Shown piece by piece: positions 1 to 5,672 of a stretch of DNA of 7,633 nt. Made by a program: the position numbers and the translations under genes. This DNA comes from Hyphomicrobiales bacterium. Its GTDB lineage: Bacteria > Pseudomonadota > Alphaproteobacteria > Rhizobiales > Xanthobacteraceae. Position 1 is the first letter of the stretch. Each line of letters opens with the position of its first letter. The stretch lies in assembly GCA_016210825.1 (NCBI GenBank), contig JACQTM010000154.1, positions 1 to 7,633 on the forward strand. The letters run 5' to 3'. The notes beneath the pieces are model-generated. The model did not search any database. It saw nothing but the letters and a program-made list of their open reading frames with translations, and was not told where the DNA came from.

Positions 1-83
1 AGCCATGCATGGTCATCACACCATGAACTGCCGGTAAGTACCAGAGACCCGCAACCATGCTTGGACCGGTGAAAAGGGGGAAT

Positions 84-112
84 CCCGCCCGGTCGGGTGC
101 CGACCGGGCGGG
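84..112 (-). terminator. Hairpin terminator for the small secreted-protein gene
   Basis: A perfect 13-bp inverted repeat (CCCGCCCGGTCGG at 84-96, its complement at 100-112) encloses a 3-base loop. It lies 55 bases past the stop codon of the leftward gene at 168-452. Read on the minus strand the hairpin is followed by ATTCCCCCTTTT, so a short T run comes about eight bases after the stem. On the plus strand there is no T run. The very strong stem and position favour an intrinsic terminator for the leftward transcript; the displaced, short T tract makes it imperfect. Confidence 0.65.
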
Positions 113-167
113 CGAAGCGAACGGCGCCGGGGTGGAAGGGGCGCATGCGCCGATCGCAACTCGGGGT

Positions 168-452
168 TTAGTACGCGGTGACCGTACAGGCTTTCACGAC
201 ACCGGCGACGTTGCCTTGCGCGTCATAGCGGGCGACGAAGCTACAGCGTTGAAAGCCGGGTTCGGCCACGTAAGCAAAATCCGGTGTAGTGGCGCGAACT
301 GCGCCGCTTCGAACCAGCTTGCCGGTGACACTTTCGATGGCGAAAGTGCCCCAGTATGGCCGGGCGTTGGCTTTGCCGTTCGCGACCGTCAAGCCGGCGA
401 CAAAAATAATCGCTGCGAGCGCACCCGCGACGATGGTCCTGTTCGCCGACAT
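168..452 (-). CDS. Small secreted protein of unknown function
   Basis: I do not recognise the family. The protein has 94 residues from the chosen ATG at 452, which has AGGAG seven bases upstream; an ATG nine codons earlier (479) lacks such a site and would put Arg-rich sequence ahead of the signal peptide. Residues 1-30 form a clear Sec signal peptide: a short Arg-containing N-region, a hydrophobic core (AGALAAIIFVAGLTVA) and an ANA cleavage site after residue 30. The mature part is about 64 residues, with a single aromatic-rich start (RPYWGTF) and two cysteines (C70, C89) that could form a disulfide in the periplasm. It probably folds as a small beta-rich domain, but that is only a guess from the alternating hydrophobic pattern. 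A promoter-like element at 497-530 matches the one ahead of the ECF sigma gene at 2912-3472, so it may belong to that regulon. A hairpin terminator follows the gene. Confidence 0.75.
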   Translation of the reverse strand: MSANRTIVAGALAAIIFVAGLTVANGKANARPYWGTFAIESVTGKLVRSGAVRATTPDFAYVAEPGFQRCSFVARYDAQGNVAGVVKACTVTAY

Positions 453-496
453 CGGTCGACTCCTGACAAAACCGGCCATTGCTGGCCCGATGCCCG

Positions 497-530
497 TTTG
501 TCACCGCGGGAGCGCGATGGGTTCAAATGC
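497..530 (-). promoter_or_regulatory. Candidate ECF-sigma promoter of the small secreted-protein gene
   Basis: Read on the minus strand this is GCATTTGAACC (530-520), 16 bases, then TGACAAA (503-497). The same 11-mer, the same 16-base spacer and a near-identical downstream block (CGACCAA) occur ahead of the ECF sigma gene at 3497-3530. An AACC-containing -35 about 16 bases from a short -10 block is typical of ECF sigma promoters. The -10 block ends about 45 bases from the ATG at 452, leaving room for a leader with the AGGAG site. The assignment is by comparison of only two sites. Confidence 0.5.
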
Positions 531-582
531 CGGCGCAATTGTGCTTCACGTTAATGTGAGGAAAAGCGGCCAAGTCATAGAG

Positions 583-610
583 AATGCCGTGCATCATGAT
601 GCACCGCATT
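583..610. promoter_or_regulatory. 28-bp near-perfect palindrome, possible operator
   Basis: The centre GTGCATCATGATGCAC (589-604) is a perfect 16-bp palindrome. It is flanked by AATGC (583-587) and GCATT (606-610), which also pair, so 13 of 14 base pairs are symmetric; only 588/605 (C/C) break the symmetry. There is no loop, which suits a dimeric DNA-binding protein better than an RNA hairpin. It lies 53 bases upstream of the candidate promoter of the small secreted-protein gene and about 100 bases past the protease stop codon. Which regulator would bind is unknown. Confidence 0.4.
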
Positions 611-664
611 GCCCCACGATGACGGAATCTGGATGACGAAAGAGGTTAGAGTCTTTGGTTTTTC

Positions 665-708
665 GCGCGATCTTACGCCGAACCGGTTCCCACTTCGGCG
701 GATCGCGC
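665..708. repeat. Rhizobiales-type palindromic intergenic repeat (RPE-like)
   Basis: An 8-bp outer stem (GCGCGATC at 665-672 with GATCGCGC at 701-708) and a 7-bp inner stem (CGCCGAA at 676-682 with TTCGGCG at 694-700) enclose the loop CCGGTTCCCAC; a 3-base bulge (TTA) separates the stems on one side. The loop plus neighbours (AACCGGTTCCCACTT) is the hallmark core of an intergenic palindrome dispersed through rhizobial and Bradyrhizobium genomes. It begins one base past the stop codon of the protease gene. On the minus strand it is followed by A residues rather than T, so it is not an ordinary intrinsic terminator; it may protect the 3' end of the operon mRNA. Confidence 0.6.
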
Positions 709-709
709 T

Positions 710-2167
710 CTAGCGCGCCGGCGCGGTTGCCGAGGTCTCGACCGCCTGGGTGCCGAGCGACAGGATCGCCTTATAGGGATCGGCAAGTCCCGCGCCGAAC
801 AGATCGTCCCGTCCCTTGGGTCCAAGATCTTTGCTCGTCGCAATCAGGATCTTCTTGACCTGATCGGGGCTGAGATCGGGCCGCCGCTCGAGGATCAAGG
901 CGGCGACGCCGCTCACGTGCGCGGCGGCAAACGATGTCCCCGAGGTTACCTGATAGCCCGCACCGGGTGCGGGCAAAAGGATATCAACGCCAGGCGCAGC
1001 AATCGCGATGTGCGGACCGCGATTGGCCGCCACGAACAACTTGTCTTGGGCATCGGTCGCCGTCACCGCGATCACATTGGGATCCGCGGCTGGATAGAGC
1101 GGCGGCGACTTTGCCCCGGCATTGCCGGAAGCCGCGATCATGACGATGCCTCGCTGCCGCACAATAGCGAGCGCGCGGCGTAATGCCGGATCGTTTGGGC
1201 CGGCAAAACTCATGTTGATGATGCGCGCGCCGTGCGCCACCGACCAATCGAGTGCACGCAAGACGTTCATGGTCGTGCCCTCGGCGCTATCGGATGTTGC
1301 GCCAAAGGCGTTCACCGCGAGAATGCGCGCCGATGGCGCGACGCCACGCAGGCGCACGTGGGAGGCAATCGCACCGGCGATCGCGGTGCCGTGCGTATGC
1401 GGCGGTTCGGGCTTGGACAAGGTATCGAAGCTATCGACGATCACGCCCGCGAGCTCGGGGTGGGTAACATCGATGCCGGAATCGATCACCGCGACCAGCA
1501 CTTTTTCGCCGCGAGCCAAACCGTGCGCGCGCGACAAGTGGAGTTTAGCCAGCGTGTATTGCGCCGGGTCGCCTGCGGTGAGTTCGCTGATCTGGCCTGG
1601 ATTGGCCGTACTGACCTGGCTCTGGTTGGCCTTAAAGATGAAATTTCGCTGCACCGAAAGAACCGCACTATCCGCACGCAGGCCGTTGAGCACCGAATTA
1701 ACAGAACGGCCATCGGAGATGCGCCAGCGGAAGAATGTCGTGCCGGTCAGCGGCAGGCTGTAGGATTCGACGCGCGTCAGGCGGTGCCGGTTGGCCAAGG
1801 CATCGACCTGCCCGGCGGTCGGCGTACCGCTCACCTCGATGAGCACTTCATTGTTCATGGCCGGCACATTGACCGCGCCGCCACCGGCCTGCTGGCCGGA
1901 TTGGTTCGCGGGCCCGGACGGCTTCTTGATCTGCGATTTCAAGCCGCCGTCGCCGGTATGACTTTGCGTTTGATAGCCGGTCGTTCCACCGCGCGAGAAA
2001 TGCGGATCAATCCGTGGCGCCACCGGCGAGATGCTGGGCGCGCGCGGGCCAATACTCGGCCCTTGTGTCGAAATCTGAGCGGCTAAGGTTTGCGTCGAGA
2101 CGCCGAAGCCAAACGCCACCGCCGCGGCCATCACCAAGCCGACGCGGAAGCTCGTGTTCTGACGCAT
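710..2167 (-). CDS. Secreted subtilisin-like serine protease (S8 family)
   Basis: A 485-residue secreted endopeptidase. The start is the ATG at 2167, with GGAG seven bases upstream and a signal peptide directly after (about residues 1-30); an in-frame start at 2290 would overlap the upstream gene and delay the signal. The order is: signal peptide; a Pro-rich linker with repeated S-I-x-P / A-P units (37-55); a Gly/Gln-rich linker (60-100); an I9-like propeptide (about 106-176, two beta-alpha-beta halves); and the S8 catalytic domain (about 205-470). The catalytic triad is intact: D229 in AVIDSGID, H259 in HTHGT, S412 in GTSFAAAHVSG, with the oxyanion Asn N349 in AASGNAG. No C-terminal anchor is seen, so it probably acts free in the periplasm or outside. 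It is the third gene behind an ECF sigma/anti-sigma pair, 70 bases after the anti-sigma stop. Its substrate is unknown; the anti-sigma factor is one candidate. Confidence 0.93.
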   Translation of the reverse strand: MRQNTSFRVGLVMAAAVAFGFGVSTQTLAAQISTQGPSIGPRAPSISPVAPRIDPHFSRGGTTGYQTQSHTGDGGLKSQIKKPSGPANQSGQQAGGGAVNVPAMNNEVLIEVSGTPTAGQVDALANRHRLTRVESYSLPLTGTTFFRWRISDGRSVNSVLNGLRADSAVLSVQRNFIFKANQSQVSTANPGQISELTAGDPAQYTLAKLHLSRAHGLARGEKVLVAVIDSGIDVTHPELAGVIVDSFDTLSKPEPPHTHGTAIAGAIASHVRLRGVAPSARILAVNAFGATSDSAEGTTMNVLRALDWSVAHGARIINMSFAGPNDPALRRALAIVRQRGIVMIAASGNAGAKSPPLYPAADPNVIAVTATDAQDKLFVAANRGPHIAIAAPGVDILLPAPGAGYQVTSGTSFAAAHVSGVAALILERRPDLSPDQVKKILIATSKDLGPKGRDDLFGAGLADPYKAILSLGTQAVETSATAPAR

Positions 2168-2237
2168 GACGGATCTCCAAACCGGATAATACAAGGTCAG
2201 CCACCAAGATGCCGCTTTTAAGGCGTGCCTCCGCCTG

Positions 2238-2915
2238 CTACTCGCTGGCGAGCATGCCGACGGTCTTGTCATCCTGCATCTGCTTGACAAGGCGGGTGAT
2301 TTCCGACTTTGGCAGTCCGGTCACGGCGACCTTGACGCGGAACAGACCGCTCTCGGTCGGGCCACCGACGATGCTTGCCTTGTTGGTTTCTAAAAACCTG
2401 TTGATATCAGCCGCGCTGGCCTGCGGATTAAACCGCACGCGCACGAACACGCCGTCGGCAGCAGTCTGCGCCGGACCTTGGGATGCAGTCTCGTAGCCCT
2501 GTGTGCCACGATCCTTGATCAGGACGCCGGTGATGACGCCGGCCTGCAGCATAATGGCGAGCGCGGCCGCCGCAGCCGAAAAGGCGAGCGTGCGCGGTGA
2601 GAAGCCGGCGATGAAAGTTGTAATGCGTGCCGTGAGATCGAGCGAGACACGCCGCGTGCGCGGTGCCTCGGCGTCGATTTTCTTGAATAGGCGGTCGAGC
2701 GCGCGCGTCGACGGCGCACCCAACGTTTCATTAAGGTGGATGGTTTCGGCGAGCTCCTCGCGCACGAGGTCGTAGCGGCGCGCTAGTTCCTTATCGGTCT
2801 TGAGCGCGCGCTCCACGCGCGCCGCGTCGCGCTGGCTCAGCGTTCCCGCTGCATGCCACGGAAGCAGGGCTTCGATGTCCTCGTGCCCGTTCGCTTCATT
2901 CTTCGACGTCATCAT
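2238..2915 (-). CDS. Membrane anti-sigma factor, zinc-less, with I9-like periplasmic domain
   Basis: A 225-residue single-pass membrane protein that should hold the sigma factor encoded just upstream. The ATG at 2915 overlaps the sigma stop codon as ATGA and has AGAGG six bases upstream; a TTG two codons earlier is less likely. Residues about 11-65 form the cytoplasmic anti-sigma domain (EDIEALLPWHAAGTLSQRD, then helices), the usual LLPW...GTL pattern of ECF anti-sigma factors. The zinc-binding HxxxCxxC motif is absent; the protein has no Cys at all. A hydrophobic helix at about 108-134 crosses the membrane, and a linker leads to a compact C-terminal domain (155-225) outside the cytoplasm. 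That domain has the order strand, helix, strands, helix, strand and looks like the propeptide of the protease encoded next. Release of sigma by loss or refolding of this domain is an inference. Confidence 0.85.
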   Translation of the reverse strand: MMTSKNEANGHEDIEALLPWHAAGTLSQRDAARVERALKTDKELARRYDLVREELAETIHLNETLGAPSTRALDRLFKKIDAEAPRTRRVSLDLTARITTFIAGFSPRTLAFSAAAAALAIMLQAGVITGVLIKDRGTQGYETASQGPAQTAADGVFVRVRFNPQASAADINRFLETNKASIVGGPTESGLFRVKVAVTGLPKSEITRLVKQMQDDKTVGMLASE

Positions 2916-3472
2916 GGCCAACCTCTTTCAATTCCCGCCGCTTTGAGTTGCTCTGCCAGTTTCTTTCGCGCGTAGAACATGCGCGTCTTCACGGTGTTCT
3001 CCGGGATACCGACGATCTCCGCCACTTCTTCCACAGATTTCTCGTGGTAGTAGACAAGATCGATGATCTCCCGATGTTCCGGCGAAAGCGCGGTGAGGCA
3101 CTTGCGCAGGATTTCGCTCTTTTCCTTTATTTCGAGAGTCCGCCCCGGATCGTCGGAGGGGTCCTCGATGGCGCCCGCCATCTCATCGTCCAGCTCTTCC
3201 TCCGGCCGGCGCCGCAGCGTGGAAAGAGCCTTGAACCGTGCAATCGCCAGGAGCCAGGTGGTGACGGCGGACCGCCCCTCGAAGCTGGCGGCCTGACGCC
3301 ACACATCGAGAAACACCTCGCTGATCAGGTCCTCCGCCGCCGAATCGTTACGCACCAATCGCAGAACGAACCGGTAAACGCGCACATGGTGGCGTGCGTA
3401 GAGAACCTGCATGGCAAGCCGGTCGCCACCCGCAATCCTTGCAATCAGCACTTCATCTGATGTCGCTTGCAT
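2912..3472 (-). CDS. ECF-type RNA polymerase sigma factor
   Basis: A 186-residue sigma-70 family protein of the extracytoplasmic function group, which directs RNA polymerase to stress-response promoters. Region 2 (about 23-90) contains AAEDLISEVFLDVWRQ and the promoter-melting/-10 segment ending STLRRR; region 4 (about 123-172) contains LSPEHREIIDLVYY and the -35-binding helix-turn-helix VEEVAEIVGIPENTVKTRMFYARKKL. Region 3 is absent and there is no extra C-terminal domain, as expected. The start is the ATG at 3472, where homology begins; upstream in-frame sequence to 3691 is not protein-like. No good ribosome site precedes it. A promoter-like element lies 27 bases upstream of the ATG, so the leader would be only about 20 bases. 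The gene overlaps the anti-sigma gene by four bases, indicating translational coupling. The ECF subgroup cannot be named from the sequence alone. Confidence 0.95.
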   Translation of the reverse strand: MQATSDEVLIARIAGGDRLAMQVLYARHHVRVYRFVLRLVRNDSAAEDLISEVFLDVWRQAASFEGRSAVTTWLLAIARFKALSTLRRRPEEELDDEMAGAIEDPSDDPGRTLEIKEKSEILRKCLTALSPEHREIIDLVYYHEKSVEEVAEIVGIPENTVKTRMFYARKKLAEQLKAAGIERGWP

Positions 3473-3810
3473 CGCGTAGGACGGTCGGCTCGCTGATTGG
3501 TCGCGGCAGGACCAAAATAGGTTCAAATGCAAGGAAGCGCCGCCTTCCGGTCCTAAACTGCCCGTAAGGGCTTCAAACCGCAAGGTAAATGGCAAAACGG
3601 CTACTCGGCTGCAAAGCCGGCGAAAATGCCCCGAAATACGGTTAAAAGCGGCGTTCCCGCATCGCGATAAGACCCTTCTAGCGCCGCACAATTTTCACAA
3701 AACCGTCCGGTTCGCCCAGCAAATCGGCTCCTCACTTCGGGGACTATTCAACTCAACTGTCGGGACTCGCCTTCAGCGTCAGTTTGCGCCTTCGGCGAAG
3801 CGGTGGGTCA
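3473..3810. other. Divergent intergenic region between sigma and GH23 genes
   Basis: This 338-bp gap separates the leftward sigma operon from the rightward lytic transglycosylase gene. It holds the candidate ECF promoter at 3497-3530 next to the sigma start. It is less GC-rich than the genes around it (A-runs near 3585-3645 and 3690-3702), as expected of promoter DNA. I could not find a convincing TTGACA/TATAAT-like pair for the rightward gene, nor any RNA gene or protein-coding ORF; upstream in-frame extension of the sigma gene runs through it but has no protein-like character. Confidence 0.5.
3497..3530 (-). promoter_or_regulatory. Candidate autoregulatory ECF promoter of the sigma operon
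   Basis: On the minus strand the sequence reads GCATTTGAACC (3530-3520), a 16-base spacer, then CGACCAA (3503-3497). The -35-like part (GAACC) and short -10-like part (CGAC) have ECF promoter geometry. The same arrangement, including an identical 11-mer, precedes the small secreted-protein gene at 497-530. Transcription would start about 20 bases before the sigma ATG at 3472. ECF sigma operons commonly transcribe themselves, which fits. Confidence 0.5.
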
Positions 3811-4797
3811 TTGTCGAAACGCTTTGTGCTTCTACATGCAATGGTCGCGTTGTTCGTCACGCCATCGACGATCGCGCTCGATCAATACCGATCGCCCTTT
3901 CGTGGCGATTTCGAACGTTTTCGCCTCGAAAGTCAGCCCGCCGAAACCGCCTACCGCGCGCCGTCTCGCGGTGACTTCGAACGCTTTCGCCTCGCCAGTC
4001 TACCGCGTAGACCCGCGCTTGCCGGGCCAATCGATCGTCTGCCGGGCGTCATCGGCAACGATGCCGAAATCACGACTGCCAGCTTGCCCCCGGAATTAGG
4101 GGTGCGGCGCGATGTGCCTGTTGGCGAGGTCTGCGAGACGATTGTCGCCGCGGCGCAGTCGGCCGGGTTACCGGTCGGCTTCTTCGCGCGCCTGATCTAC
4201 CAGGAGAGCAGCTTCCGGCAGTACCTCGTCAGCCGCGCCGGCGCGCAAGGGGTCGCGCAATTCATGCCGGGAACCGCAGCGGAGGTCGGACTTGCCGATC
4301 CATTCAACCCGCTCATGGCTTTGCCGGCTTCGGCGCAATATCTGACGACGCATATCCGTTATTTCGGCAATCTCGGGCTCGCGGCCGCGGCCTATAACGC
4401 GGGTCCCAAGCGCGTCGAGGATTGGCTCGCCCGCCGTTCGCGGCTGCCGGCGGAGACGCGCAACTACGTCTACAAGATCACCGGCCATCAGCCGGAGAAA
4501 TGGATCGAGCAGAAGTCGCTCGAATTACCAATGAATCTCCCTGCCTACGCGCCGTGCGAGGGGGTGGCCGGGCTTTCGCGCTTCCACGGTGCAAAGAAGA
4601 TCGAGGCACGTCTCGAGCCGCCGATCGCCAAGATTGTCGACACCGCCAAAGTTGCCGCCGCAAAAGCCGCGGCCAAAGCCGCCGCCGCGCGCGCCGCGCA
4701 TGCCCGAAAGCGTCTGCTCGCCAAGGGCAAAGACCAGGGCAAGCCCAACACAGACAGTGCGGCGGAGGAGAAAGTCGCTTCGGCAGCCGGCAACTAG
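3811..4797 (+). CDS. Lytic transglycosylase, SLT/GH23 family, periplasmic
   Basis: It cleaves the MurNAc-GlcNAc bond of peptidoglycan to form 1,6-anhydro-MurNAc ends. The start is uncertain: in-frame TTG (3784, 3811), GTG (3826) and ATG (3841) are possible. TTG at 3811 is chosen because GGTGGG precedes it and it gives a basic N-region (SKR) before a hydrophobic signal core (LLHAMVALFVT); this gives 328 residues. After the signal come two near-identical copies of a 16-residue unit, YR(S/A)P(F/S)RGDFERFRL(E/A)S, then the SLT domain (about 105-227). Catalytic Glu is E132 in YQESSF; the GVAQFMPGTA and AAYNAGP motifs are present. The C-terminus (about 280-310) is an Ala/Lys/Arg-rich helix with AAAKAAAKAAAARAA, likely a basic cell-wall or polyanion contact. 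It is transcribed away from the sigma operon. Confidence 0.88.
   Translation: MSKRFVLLHAMVALFVTPSTIALDQYRSPFRGDFERFRLESQPAETAYRAPSRGDFERFRLASLPRRPALAGPIDRLPGVIGNDAEITTASLPPELGVRRDVPVGEVCETIVAAAQSAGLPVGFFARLIYQESSFRQYLVSRAGAQGVAQFMPGTAAEVGLADPFNPLMALPASAQYLTTHIRYFGNLGLAAAAYNAGPKRVEDWLARRSRLPAETRNYVYKITGHQPEKWIEQKSLELPMNLPAYAPCEGVAGLSRFHGAKKIEARLEPPIAKIVDTAKVAAAKAAAKAAAARAAHARKRLLAKGKDQGKPNTDSAAEEKVASAAGN
3886..3999 (+). repeat. Tandem 66-bp-period repeat inside the GH23 gene
   Basis: Two in-frame copies (3886-3933 and 3952-3999) encode YRSPFRGDFERFRLES and YRAPSRGDFERFRLAS, 13 of 16 residues identical, separated by six residues. The DNA has drifted at synonymous third positions (for example TTTCGTGGCGAT against TCTCGCGGTGAC), which suggests selection on the protein motif after an old duplication. 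The unit is basic and aromatic, immediately after the signal peptide. Its function is unknown. Confidence 0.8.
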
Positions 4798-4824
4798 TTA
4801 CGGCCGCTACTCACTCTCTTTGTC

Positions 4825-4950
4825 TGTCATGCCTGGATTTGACCCGGGCATCAGTGCCGCTCCCTATCAAATCGCGCGGCGGTATTCGTCGCGTCTATGT
4901 GATGCGGCGGAGATGCCGTAAGCATTGCCGGATCAAGCCCGGCAATGACA
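4825..4950. repeat. 126-bp inverted-repeat intergenic element (MITE- or REP-like)
   Basis: The element starts TGTCAT (4825-4830) and ends ATGACA (4945-4950). Each end holds a hairpin: ATGCCTGG/CCGGGCAT at 4829-4836 and 4844-4851 (one G-U pair), and CATTGCCGG/CCGGCAATG at 4923-4931 and 4939-4947. The two ends are imperfect inverted copies of each other. The end motif (GTCATTGCCGGGCTTGATCC when read inward from the right) is a pattern I know as widespread between genes in Bradyrhizobium-like genomes. It fills most of the 215-bp gap between the GH23 and GST genes; nothing coding was seen there. Confidence 0.6.
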
Positions 4951-5012
4951 ATATGCGCGCCGCCAACGACCTTCCCGCCTTTTTCTTTTCGCAGCACAAG
5001 GATAGTTAAATC

Positions 5013-5645
5013 GTGATCGATCTCTACACCTGGACCACACCTAATGGCCGCAAGATTTCCATCGTCCTCGAAGAGCTTGGTTTACCCTACAAAGTTCATC
5101 CGATCGACATTTCAAAGGACGAGCAATTCGCGCTGGATTTTTTGAAAATCGCCCCGAATAACCGCATCCCGGCCATTATCGATCACGACAGCAATATCGC
5201 GCTCATGGAGTCGGGCGCGATCCTGATCTATCTCGCCGACAAGACGGGAAAGCTGCTGCCGAAATCCGGTGAGCCGCGCTACCGCGTCATCGAATGGCTG
5301 ATGTGGCAGATGGGTGGTCCTGGGCCGATGCTTGGCCAGGTGCATCACTTCGTGAAATACAACAAGGGCAAGGCGCCCTATGCCGAGGAGCGGTACTTAA
5401 AGGAAGCGCACCGGCTCTACGGCGTGCTCGACCGCCGCCTTGCCGGCCGCGACTTTGTCGCCGGCGACTATTCCATCGCCGACATCGCGATCTGGCCGTG
5501 GATCTCGCGCTTCGAGTGGCAGACGATCGACATGAAGCAATATCCGAATGTCATGCGCTGGTACACGGCGATCGCCAAGCGTCCCGCCGTGCAGAAGGGC
5601 TACAAGGTGCCGAAAGACATGGGCGACGTGCCGATGCCCGCTTAA
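5013..5645 (+). CDS. YfcG-like glutathione S-transferase family protein (disulfide reductase)
   Basis: A 210-residue cytoplasmic enzyme close in length and sequence to E. coli YfcG (about 215 residues), a Nu-class GST that reduces disulfides using glutathione. The N-terminal thioredoxin-like domain (1-80) keeps the active-site TPNG at T9-N11-G12, the exact YfcG position, then NNRIPAI with the cis-Pro and MESGAILIYLA for glutathione binding. The helical C-terminal domain contains WQMGGPGPMLGQ and the YSIADIAIWPW helix cap, both family hallmarks. The start is a GTG at 5013 with AAGGA ten bases upstream; homology begins exactly there. The gene sits behind the inverted-repeat element and 27 bases ahead of a methyltransferase gene, likely co-transcribed. 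The physiological substrate is unknown; YfcG itself has disulfide-bond oxidoreductase activity, which is the function expected here. Confidence 0.92.
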   Translation: MIDLYTWTTPNGRKISIVLEELGLPYKVHPIDISKDEQFALDFLKIAPNNRIPAIIDHDSNIALMESGAILIYLADKTGKLLPKSGEPRYRVIEWLMWQMGGPGPMLGQVHHFVKYNKGKAPYAEERYLKEAHRLYGVLDRRLAGRDFVAGDYSIADIAIWPWISRFEWQTIDMKQYPNVMRWYTAIAKRPAVQKGYKVPKDMGDVPMPA

Positions 5646-5672
5646 CTGCACACGTGACTTCGGACCGACGGA

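Noticed and set aside
1..83. Left edge of the window
   Set aside because: Examined on both strands for a gene end, tRNA or promoter; nothing could be supported.
57..554. 165-codon plus-strand ORF over the small secreted-protein gene
   Set aside because: It runs through the terminator hairpin and lacks protein-like character, while the opposite strand has a signal peptide, a ribosome site and a promoter-like element.
547..558. CACGTTAATGTG near-palindrome
   Set aside because: Short with a mismatch, and such 12-mers are common by chance; much weaker than the 28-bp palindrome nearby.
633..713. 26-residue plus-strand ORF ending in the palindromic repeat
   Set aside because: About half of it is the translation of the RPE-like repeat and it converges on the protease 3' end; no independent support.
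1232..2086. 284-codon plus-strand ORF opposite the protease gene
   Set aside because: It is antisense to a protease with an intact catalytic triad, has Arg/His/Ala-rich composition typical of a reverse-frame shadow in GC-rich DNA, and no recognisable domain.
2168..2290. N-terminal extension of the protease to a start at 2290
   Set aside because: It would overlap the anti-sigma gene by 53 bases and place Arg-rich sequence before the signal peptide; GGAG precedes the ATG at 2167.
3473..3691. N-terminal extension of the sigma factor to 3691
   Set aside because: The extra 73 residues have no sigma-factor similarity and cross the candidate promoter.
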